A stretch of DNA of 5,103 nt from an uncultured Gammaproteobacteria bacterium. GTDB taxonomy: Bacteria; Pseudomonadota; Gammaproteobacteria; UBA9214. Under the pieces are notes generated by a model. The model saw only the letters and a program-made list of their open reading frames with translations. It was not told the DNA's origin and did no database searches. Below are positions 1 through 4,934 of the stretch, piece by piece (the first letter of the stretch is position 1; each line of letters opens with the position of its first letter). Location of the stretch: the NCBI GenBank assembly GCA_905480065.1, contig CAJQOV010000044.1:1-5103 (forward strand), read 5' to 3'. A program made the translations under genes and the position numbers.

Positions 1-55
1 CGCTCCTACAATCAACTCCCCCCGGCGCCTTGTAGGAGCGGTCATCGACCGCGAT
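1..55. repeat. Inverted REP pair (BIME-like), left unit cut by the window edge
   Basis: A full REP-type unit lies at 31-55 on the plus strand. It has a TGTAGGA head, a 6-bp stem GCGGTC/GACCGC around the 3-base loop ATC, and the tail GAT. Bases 1-10 (CGCTCCTACA) are the exact reverse complement of its first ten bases, so they are the head of a second unit on the minus strand whose body lies outside the window. The heads face each other across a 20-base spacer. The 25-base unit recurs without a mismatch at 1946-1970 on the minus strand. The GTAG head before a short palindrome matches REP elements mobilised by RAYT (TnpA-REP) transposases; no such transposase is in this window. The pair lies 36 bases past the yajD stop codon. 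Confidence 0.85.
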
Positions 56-91
56 TGGCTCTGCGTCGGGAAAACCGTGCCTGCTACGTGC

Positions 92-469
92 TCAGGATTT
101 CTTGTTGAACAGGTCCGCCAGCCCCGCCAGCGCCTTGTGGGATACCTGCCCGGCGGTGTTCCCGGCATCGCTGTCCTGCGGCGCTACCGCATCCAGGTAA
201 CGGGCATGCTCGTTATCGTGACAATACAGGCACAATAATTCCCAGTTACTGCCGTCCGGAGGATTGTAGTCGTGATTATGATCGCGATGGTGCACGGTCA
301 GCTCATGCAGGTTGGCGCGGGTGAATTCGCGCGAGCAGCGCCCGCAAATCCACGGGTACAGCTTTAACGCCTGCTCACGATACCCCTGCTCACGCTGTGC
401 GCGACTGCGTTGTGCGGCGGCAACCACCGCATCCAGCTTGCTGTTGCCACCTTTCGAGTCAGCCGACAT
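92..469 (-). CDS. yajD: YajD-type HNH nuclease
   Basis: This 125-residue protein closely resembles E. coli YajD, a small HNH-family protein of poorly defined role. The core runs from GYREQALKLYPW (29-40) through C42-x2-C45, VHHRDHNHD (59-67) with H60 and H61, DGSNWELLC (72-80) with N75 and C80, and C83-H84 with E87-H88. The two CxxC pairs (C42/C45 and C80/C83) probably hold a structural zinc. H60/H61, N75 and H84 are the candidate HNH catalytic and metal-binding residues. The first 28 residues are Ala-, Gln- and Arg-rich and probably helical; the C-terminal 35 residues are low in motifs and end in NKKS. The ATG at 467-469 follows GGGAG (480-484) with a long 10-base spacer. An 82-base gap and its own candidate promoter separate it from the P460 gene. 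Nuclease activity is inferred from the motif; substrate and physiological role are unknown. Confidence 0.93.
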   Translation of the reverse strand: MSADSKGGNSKLDAVVAAAQRSRAQREQGYREQALKLYPWICGRCSREFTRANLHELTVHHRDHNHDYNPPDGSNWELLCLYCHDNEHARYLDAVAPQDSDAGNTAGQVSHKALAGLADLFNKKS

Positions 470-502
470 AAAACACCCGCTCCCTGAAACACACTGCCGA
501 TG

Positions 503-511
503 AATATACCA
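503..511 (-). promoter_or_regulatory. Candidate extended -10 promoter for yajD
   Basis: On the minus strand the sequence reads TGG followed by TATATT, a 5-of-6 match to the sigma-70 -10 box with an extended -10 TG. Transcription would start near 496, giving a leader of about 27 bases before the yajD ATG. No good -35 box lies 16-18 bases upstream, so this depends on the extended -10 alone. It falls in the gap between the P460 stop and the yajD start. Confidence 0.3.
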
Positions 512-551
512 TTACCTGGCCAGTGCGCTGCACTTCCCCGTCTTGCCGGCG

Positions 552-1046
552 TCAGGGCAAGGCCGCCGGATGGGTAAACACGTAATCATTGTCCTTGACC
601 GGGGTGTGGCAGGCGAAGCACTCCTGTACGAACCCGGCGTTGTCTCCGTAGGGTTTCTGCTCCAGCCCCTTCCAGCGCGCAAATCCCCAGCCGCCGGTGT
701 CGCGGTATTTTGCGGCATCCTTGACCATGAACTCGGCATGCACAAACTCACCCGGCACGGTGGCCGTTGGCCAGGCGGCGTGGGCAGCATCCTTCCACAC
801 CAGCTTGGCGAGAATAGTCCCATCCGGCCATGGCCTGGTGTGACCGGCGCGCGCGGCGGCCACCGCCGCCTCATTGCCCAGGATCACGCGCAGCGTGTTG
901 TTGTCACCGCGATGCGAGGACCCGATCATGCGCCAGTCCTGGTAGTATTGCGGCAGTTCGATGCCGTTTGGCGCCGGGGCCACATCAGCGGCCCGTGCAG
1001 CCACCGCAATGACAATGATAACCATGGATAGCAGCAGTCTGTTCAT
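552..1046 (-). CDS. Secreted cytochrome P460-family c-type haem protein
   Basis: This is a 164-residue exported protein. Residues 1-19 form a signal peptide (MNR, hydrophobic LLLSMVIIVIAV, then ARA, with likely cleavage before A20). A single c-type haem site, CFACH (C143, C146, H147), lies near the C-terminus, the usual place in the cytochrome P460 family; H147 would be the axial ligand. Family-like segments are YYQDWRMIGSSHRGDNNTLR (34-53), an RPWPDGTILAKLVWK stretch (71-85), and EFMVKDAAKY (105-114) before GGWGFARW (118-125). K81 is the candidate for the lysine that cross-links to haem in true P460 proteins, but I placed it by motif, not alignment. P460 proteins oxidise hydroxylamine or bind NO; relatives of cytochrome c'-beta type do not. 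Function here is open. The ATG at 1044-1046 has AGGAG (1054-1058) 7 bases upstream; an in-frame extension to 1169 would overlap the dioxygenase gene and bury the signal peptide. It starts 28 bases after the dioxygenase stop, so the two are probably one operon. Confidence 0.85.
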   Translation of the reverse strand: MNRLLLSMVIIVIAVAARAADVAPAPNGIELPQYYQDWRMIGSSHRGDNNTLRVILGNEAAVAAARAGHTRPWPDGTILAKLVWKDAAHAAWPTATVPGEFVHAEFMVKDAAKYRDTGGWGFARWKGLEQKPYGDNAGFVQECFACHTPVKDNDYVFTHPAALP

Positions 1047-1074
1047 TCCCGTTCTCCTGGTTCGTGGTAGCTGT

Positions 1075-1836
1075 TCAGGCGTCGAACTGTACCGACAGCA
1101 GCGAAATCGAACCGCCCTCGATACCCCGGCACAGTATACGCGCAGCGCCGGCACTGGCGCCGAGCACATACAGCAGTGGTAGATAATGCTCCGCTGTCGG
1201 TATCCCGTTCAAGACATCCTCACCCAGTTGTTTATAGTCCACCAGCGCGGAATGCGCGCCGGCCTGCAGCAAATCCAGCAGCTGTTGCTCGGCGCGCAGC
1301 GCCCAGTCCTGTGGCGGCGGGTCACCCCGTGCATAGCGGCCAAGGTTATGTACCAGCCCGCCACTGCCGGCAATCAACACCCCCTGAGCGCGCAACGGCG
1401 CCAGACGTTGCCCCAGTTCATAATGGAATGAAGCCGGTTGCGTGGCGTCGATCGAAAGCTGCAGCACCGGGATATCCGCGCGAGGAAACACATGGCACAA
1501 CACCGACCAGCTGCCATGATCCAGCCCCCAGGACGCATCCGGAGTGACCACGACCGGCTCCAGCAGTTGCTGTATCCGCGCTGCCAGTTCGGGCGCGCCC
1601 GGGGCGGGGTAGCTGAAGCGGTGCAGGGCGGGCGGAAAACCGCTGAAATCATGAATGGTGCGCGGTAGCGGCATGGCGGTGACCTGTGTTGCCCGCGTGT
1701 ACCAGTGAGCGGAGATGCAGAGTACCGCGACCGGCCTGCGGTTCATGCGGCCGAATTCGCGCCAGGCCCGGGTGCAGGGGTTGTCCTGTATCGCATTGAG
1801 CGGGCTACCGTGCCCGAAAAAGACCACCGGCATCAT
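1075..1836 (-). CDS. ygiD: YgiD/DODA-type class III extradiol ring-cleavage dioxygenase
   Basis: The 253-residue protein belongs to the LigB/DODA family and resembles E. coli YgiD, which opens the ring of 4,5-DOPA in vitro; this protein's natural substrate is unknown. Visible motifs (numbered from the ATG at 1834-1836) are FFGHGSPLNA with H9, SAHWYTR with H44, TIHDFSGFP (60-68), GLDHGSWSVL with H107, SGGLVHNLG with H163, and AEHYLPLLYVLGA with H217. By analogy with YgiD, H9, H44 and H217 should bind the active-site metal and H163 should be the catalytic base. It has no signal peptide and is probably cytoplasmic. Start choice: a GTG at 1870-1872 would add 12 residues, but it has no clear ribosome binding site, whereas AGGGA (1844-1848) sits 7 bases before the ATG at 1836. 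A second ATG follows directly at 1831-1833. An inverted REP pair lies upstream and the P460 gene follows after 28 bases. Confidence 0.92.
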   Translation of the reverse strand: MMPVVFFGHGSPLNAIQDNPCTRAWREFGRMNRRPVAVLCISAHWYTRATQVTAMPLPRTIHDFSGFPPALHRFSYPAPGAPELAARIQQLLEPVVVTPDASWGLDHGSWSVLCHVFPRADIPVLQLSIDATQPASFHYELGQRLAPLRAQGVLIAGSGGLVHNLGRYARGDPPPQDWALRAEQQLLDLLQAGAHSALVDYKQLGEDVLNGIPTAEHYLPLLYVLGASAGAARILCRGIEGGSISLLSVQFDA

Positions 1837-1945
1837 GCTGGAATCCCTGCAGAGAAATCGGTTGCGACTCACACTACCATCGTTACTCGCACGCTGTACA
1901 GGTTTGCTCCGGTGTGCGCATCAATGGCAGCGAACGCCAGCCATA

Positions 1946-2010
1946 ATCGCGGTCGATGACCGCTCCTACAGGATTTTTATGTGAATGTAGGAGCGCTTGG
2001 CAAGCGCGAT
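1946..2010. repeat. Complete inverted REP pair (BIME-like)
   Basis: Two 25-base units face each other head to head. The minus-strand unit at 1946-1970 is identical to the unit at 31-55. The plus-strand unit at 1986-2010 shares the head TGTAGGAGCG and the tail GCGAT but has the stem GCGCTT/AAGCGC around loop GGC. The heads (CGCTCCTACA at 1961-1970 and TGTAGGAGCG at 1986-1995) form a 10-bp inverted repeat with a 15-base AT-rich spacer, and the outer ATCGCG/CGCGAT ends (1946-1951, 2005-2010) are also complementary. The pair begins 33 bases past the terC stop and lies upstream of the dioxygenase gene, so it could act as a 3' end or transcript-stability element for terC. That role is inference from what is known of REP elements. 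Confidence 0.9.
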
Positions 2011-2043
2011 ACGAACCTCACCGGATCGATCGTGCCTGGCGCC

Positions 2044-2787
2044 TCACTCCGGCAGCTTTTTACGCAGTTGTACCGGCGCCTGCATTTTCCGGCGCATGCG
2101 CAGGTTAAGCATCTCGACCGCCACCGAAAAGGCCATGGAAAAATAGATATAGCCCTTGGGCACATGCATGTCGAAGCCATCGGCGATCAGGGTGACGCCG
2201 ACCAGGATCAGGAATGACAGCGCCAGTATCTTGATGGTCGGATGCTCGTCAACGAAATCGCTGATCGATTTCGCAGCAAACAACATCACCCCGACCGCGA
2301 CGATAATGGCGATGGCCATGATCGAAACATGCTGCGCAAGTCCCACCGCGGTGATAACCGAGTCGAGCGAAAACACGATATCGAGGATCGCAATCTGCAC
2401 CAGCACCGCGCCCATACTGGCAGCCATCACGGTACGCATCGATCCCGTCTCGCCTTCCAGGCTATTGTGGATCTCGTGCGTGGCCTTGGCCAGCAGGAAC
2501 AAACCGCCGCCGATCAGGATCAGGTCACGACCGGAAATCGGCTCGCCCAGCACGCTGAACCACGGGTCGGTCAGGGACACCACCCACACGATGGAAAACA
2601 GCAGCGCCAGCCGCGTCAGCATCGCCAGCGCCAGTCCGGCGTTGCGTGCAAAATTGCGTTGCCGTTCCGGCAGGCGGCCAACCAGGATAGAAATGAAGAT
2701 GATGTTGTCGATGCCGAGTACGATCTCCAGCGCGGTCAGCGTCGCCAGCGCAATCCATGCCTCGGGACTGTACAGCCATTCAAACAT
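2044..2787 (-). CDS. TerC-family integral membrane protein (YgdQ-like)
   Basis: This 247-residue inner-membrane protein closely resembles E. coli YgdQ (about 237 residues), a TerC-domain protein without added CBS domains. About seven hydrophobic segments are visible, roughly at 8-35, 50-74, 88-102, 120-150, 154-172, 186-203 and 212-228. Family hallmarks are EIVLGIDNIIF (21-31) with E21 and D27, LDIVFSLDSVITAVGL (135-150) with D136 and D142, and FDMHVPKGYIYFSMAFSVAVE (205-225). The acidic residues inside membrane segments are the likely metal-binding sites. TerC-family members such as Alx and MntP-linked proteins are tied to manganese export or metal loading of exported proteins, and the family name comes from tellurite resistance; the substrate of YgdQ-type members is not settled. 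The C-terminus is a short basic tail. The ATG at 2785-2787 has GGAG (2794-2797) 6 bases upstream. It lies 306 bases downstream of sulP on the same strand, with REP-like palindromes between. Confidence 0.93.
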   Translation of the reverse strand: MFEWLYSPEAWIALATLTALEIVLGIDNIIFISILVGRLPERQRNFARNAGLALAMLTRLALLFSIVWVVSLTDPWFSVLGEPISGRDLILIGGGLFLLAKATHEIHNSLEGETGSMRTVMAASMGAVLVQIAILDIVFSLDSVITAVGLAQHVSIMAIAIIVAVGVMLFAAKSISDFVDEHPTIKILALSFLILVGVTLIADGFDMHVPKGYIYFSMAFSVAVEMLNLRMRRKMQAPVQLRKKLPE

Positions 2788-2817
2788 GTCGTGCTCCGGT
2801 GAATGTCAGGCAATCAT

Positions 2818-2826
2818 TCTATAGCA
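2818..2826 (-). promoter_or_regulatory. Candidate extended -10 promoter for terC
   Basis: The minus strand reads TGC followed by TATAGA, and TAGAAT in the overlapping register matches the -10 consensus at 5 of 6 positions. The box is 30 bases before the terC ATG. No convincing -35 hexamer is seen at 16-18 bases spacing, so the call is weak. Confidence 0.25.
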
Positions 2827-2915
2827 TTGCTGAGAGCGAAACAGCCTTCATCGTGCATAAATAGCTGCCGACAAAAGGTGGCATGGACTCGCCGTATTGA
2901 CTTGATGGAATGCAA

Positions 2916-2929
2916 ATCGCAGCTGCGAT
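2916..2929. promoter_or_regulatory. Perfect 14-bp palindrome upstream of terC
   Basis: ATCGCAG is followed directly by its reverse complement CTGCGAT, with no spacer. It lies about 130 bases before the terC start and about 90 bases upstream of the candidate -10 box. The form suits a dimeric regulator's operator, but no regulator gene is in the window and the sequence does not match an operator I recognise. Confidence 0.3.
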
Positions 2930-2953
2930 AACCTGCCGCCATGAAAGAGCAGG

Positions 2954-3000
2954 GCTCCTGCGGGCGCGTCTTTTGCGCAGGAGCGGACGTTGCCCGCGAA
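2954..3000. repeat. Diverged inverted REP-like pair
   Basis: The plus-strand unit at 2976-3000 matches the 31-55 REP unit at 18 of 25 aligned positions. It keeps the AGGAGCGG head and CCGCGA end, with stem GCGGAC/GCCCGC (one A-C mismatch) around loop GTT. The head of an opposing unit, GCTCCTGCG at 2954-2962, pairs perfectly over 9 bp with CGCAGGAGC at 2976-2984. This gives the same head-to-head layout as the intact pairs, but the opposing unit's body is not recognisable beyond its head. It lies downstream of sulP. Confidence 0.6.
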
Positions 3001-3012
3001 CCAGGCTGCCAC

Positions 3013-3042
3013 GTCGTTCGCGCATTCCCGCGCTGCTACGAC
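3013..3042 (-). repeat. Diverged REP-like unit
   Basis: Read on the minus strand, this unit has a GTCGTAGCAGCG head, an internal GCGC/GCGC inverted repeat around GGGAAT, and a GCGAACGAC end. GTCG and CGAC at the two ends are complementary. The GTAG head and GCGAA end link it to the other REP-like units, but the stem is shorter and one base out of register, so it may be a degenerate copy or a different subfamily. Confidence 0.5.
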
Positions 3043-3064
3043 AACTTGTCACGCCTGCAGAAAT

Positions 3065-3089
3065 ATTCGCGCGTTCCCGTGCTCCTGCG
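3065..3089 (-). repeat. Diverged REP-like unit next to the sulP stop codon
   Basis: The minus strand reads CGCAGGAGC, then CACGGGAACGCGCG, then AAT. The GCGCAGGAGC head (3081-3090) is identical to the head of the opposite-strand unit at 2975-2984. A 5-bp stem GCACG/CGCGC with one mismatch around GGAA is possible. The core GGGAAYGCGCGAA is shared with the unit at 3013-3042. It begins only 4 bases past the sulP stop codon in the direction of transcription. Confidence 0.5.
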
Positions 3090-3093
3090 CCAG

Positions 3094-4851
3094 TCAGGTT
3101 TGCGCGAGGACGACCCGTTGCGGCGTCTCCGGGCTGCATTCCCGGAAAATCCGCGCATGGCATTTGTCGCAGATCGACTTGTCCAGCTTGCGGAAAATTT
3201 TCCGGATGGCGTCGGTCTTGGAATCGAAGAAATGATCATTGCCGATCTGCTGCACAAAGCAGGACTTCGCCGCAAACTCGTAGACCGTGGATTTCATGCC
3301 GACGAAATACAGGCCGCCGCCCTGCCTGACCAGGCCCCTGTTCTCGGCAACCAGCGCCTCGGCACCCGCCAGGTCGATAAAATTGATTCCCGACGCCACG
3401 ATCAGGATGTGCTTGATGCCTTCCTGGTCGATGATCTGCGCAAGCCGTTTCTGGATATGGTTGATCGAGCCAAAATAAATCGACATATCGATGCGAATGA
3501 TCTTCAGCTGCGGACACTGGTACAGCGGTTTCTTCTCGATGTTAACGAGCTTGCGCTCCGGCGTATTGTCAACGGACAGCGTCGGGATTTGCGGGCTGGA
3601 GGTCTTCGCCAGAAACAGCACCAGCGACAACAGCACACCCAGGTAGATGGCAAACTCCAGCTCGAGAAACAGCGTGGCGCCAAAGGTCGTCAGCAGTATC
3701 GATGATTCGGACTTGCTGAAGCTGAAGACTTGCCGGATGTGATGAAAATCGACCAGGTTGTAGGCCACCAGCAGGATCACGCCACCCATCGCCGCGATCG
3801 GCAGATAAGCGGTCAGCGGCGCAATCAGCAATACGATCAGCACCAGGGACAGCGCCGCGAAAATCGCTGACAGCGGGGTTTTCGCGCCGGCCGCATAATT
3901 GACCCCGGAGCGGGTAAACGAGCCGGAACCGGCATAGCTGGAGAAAAAACTGCCGACCATGTTGGACAGGCCCTGCCCGATAAACTCCTGGTTGGCATTG
4001 ATGCGCTGATTCGATTTGGTCGCCACGGCGCGACTGATCGACACCGCCTCGATCAAGCCCAGCAGTGCGACGGCAAATGCCTCCGGCGCTAGCATACGCA
4101 TGGTTTTATAGGAAAATTCCGGGCTCGACAGCGGTGGCAGCTGCGCCGGAATCTCGCCGACCAGCTTGATGGCATCGGTGTAATTTCTGAAGATCAGCGC
4201 CAGCACACTGCCTACCACCATGCCGACCAGCAGGTTGGGCAACTTCGGCAGGTATTTTTTCGCGACAATCGCAGCGCCCAGCGTTGCCATGGCGATCGCC
4301 AGCAAATACCCGTTCAGACTGCCAGCGTGCTGGAGCAGGTCGGCCCAGGTATGCAGGAACGACTCGCCCTTCGGGACGTAAATTCCGGTGATATGATTCA
4401 TCTGGCTGGTGGCAATCAGGATCGCGGCGCCGGCGGTAAAACCGATCACTACCGTGTGCGAAACGAAATTGACCAGCACCCCCATCCGCGCGATGCCGAA
4501 TACCAGCTGATAAATACCCGCCAGAAAGGTGAGCGTCAGCGCCAGCGACACAAATTCGGGACTGCCGGGTGTTGCATGGTGGCTGATGGTAGAAAACACC
4601 ACGATGGAAATCGCCGTGGTCGGCCCGGATACCAGGTGCAGCGAAGATCCGAACAGGGCGGCGATAATCGGTGTCACCATCGCCGTGTACAGGCCGTATT
4701 CGGGCGGCAGGCCGGCAATCGTGGCGAAGGCGACGCCTTGTGGCAGCACGATAACCGCACCGGTCAAACCGGCAATCAGGTCGGCCTTGAGCGAGTCCCG
4801 GGTAACCAGCTTGAGCCAGCCCAGAAAGGGGAAAATCGACTTTAATTCCAC
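3094..4851 (-). CDS. SulP (SLC26-like) anion transporter with STAS domain
   Basis: The 585-residue inner-membrane protein has the standard SulP layout: a membrane domain at about 10-415 followed by a cytoplasmic STAS domain at about 440-555. The first membrane repeat carries LPQGVAFATIAGLPPEYGLYTAMVTP (36-61), close to the sulfate-transporter signature, followed by FGSS (67-70) and SGPTTA (75-80). Later hallmarks are LLGLIEAVSISRA (263-275) with the buried acidic E268, NQEFIGQGLSNMVGSFF (287-303) and GSGSFTRSGVNYAAGAKTPLS (308-328). Family members carry sulfate, bicarbonate or dicarboxylates, usually with Na+ or H+; nothing nearby fixes the substrate. In the STAS domain, INFIDLAGAEAL (489-500) has L494 where SpoIIAA has its phosphorylated serine. 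A Cys-rich tail (C561, C564, C572) follows. The start is GTG at 4849-4851 with GGAG (4857-4860) 5 bases upstream; an in-frame stop at 4870-4872 rules out a much longer form. The upstream partial gene ends 83 bases before it, so co-transcription is possible. Confidence 0.95.
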   Translation of the reverse strand: MELKSIFPFLGWLKLVTRDSLKADLIAGLTGAVIVLPQGVAFATIAGLPPEYGLYTAMVTPIIAALFGSSLHLVSGPTTAISIVVFSTISHHATPGSPEFVSLALTLTFLAGIYQLVFGIARMGVLVNFVSHTVVIGFTAGAAILIATSQMNHITGIYVPKGESFLHTWADLLQHAGSLNGYLLAIAMATLGAAIVAKKYLPKLPNLLVGMVVGSVLALIFRNYTDAIKLVGEIPAQLPPLSSPEFSYKTMRMLAPEAFAVALLGLIEAVSISRAVATKSNQRINANQEFIGQGLSNMVGSFFSSYAGSGSFTRSGVNYAAGAKTPLSAIFAALSLVLIVLLIAPLTAYLPIAAMGGVILLVAYNLVDFHHIRQVFSFSKSESSILLTTFGATLFLELEFAIYLGVLLSLVLFLAKTSSPQIPTLSVDNTPERKLVNIEKKPLYQCPQLKIIRIDMSIYFGSINHIQKRLAQIIDQEGIKHILIVASGINFIDLAGAEALVAENRGLVRQGGGLYFVGMKSTVYEFAAKSCFVQQIGNDHFFDSKTDAIRKIFRKLDKSICDKCHARIFRECSPETPQRVVLAQT

Positions 4852-4934
4852 AACAACTCCATGCGGGGATTACGCATGCGCCATGACATCAATCCGGGAC
4901 AGTGGTATGCCAGCCTGGCCTGGTGGCGGAAGAA

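Larger units (their letters stand above)
2788..3093 (-). other. 306-base intergenic region between sulP and terC
   Basis: The half nearest sulP (about 2950-3090) is filled with diverged REP-like palindromes, listed separately. The half nearest terC (2788-2945) holds a perfect 14-bp palindrome at 2916-2929, a candidate extended -10 box and the terC ribosome binding site. I found no convincing protein-coding gene, no tRNA, and no hairpin followed by a T-tract that would be a clear intrinsic terminator on either strand. I looked for the yybP-ykoY manganese riboswitch that precedes some TerC-family genes and could not see its conserved core. Confidence 0.7.

Noticed and set aside
522..534. Small hairpin AGTGC-GCT-GCACT between the P460 gene and yajD as a terminator
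   Set aside because: The stem is only 5 bp and no T-tract follows it on the minus strand.
543..1031. A 162-codon plus-strand frame opposite the P460 gene
   Set aside because: It is antisense to a gene with a signal peptide, a haem motif and a good ribosome binding site, and its own product shows no family motif.
1870..1872. GTG as the dioxygenase start
   Set aside because: It gives a 12-residue extension without a clear ribosome binding site and not typical of the family, while AGGGA is well placed before the ATG at 1836. It cannot be excluded from sequence alone.
2788..2940. yybP-ykoY manganese riboswitch before terC
   Set aside because: These riboswitches often precede TerC-family genes, but I cannot see the conserved paired loops or their purine-rich core in the leader on the minus strand.
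3133..3171. CDKCH in the SulP tail as a c-type haem site
   Set aside because: The STAS domain and tail are cytoplasmic, whereas c-type haem is attached outside the membrane. The match to CxxCH is likely chance.
2941..3705. A 254-codon open frame on the plus strand opposite sulP
   Set aside because: It overlaps the certain sulP coding sequence antisense over most of its length, and starts inside the REP-like cluster. Its translation is Arg- and Gln-rich with no recognisable domain, as expected for a shadow frame in GC-rich DNA.
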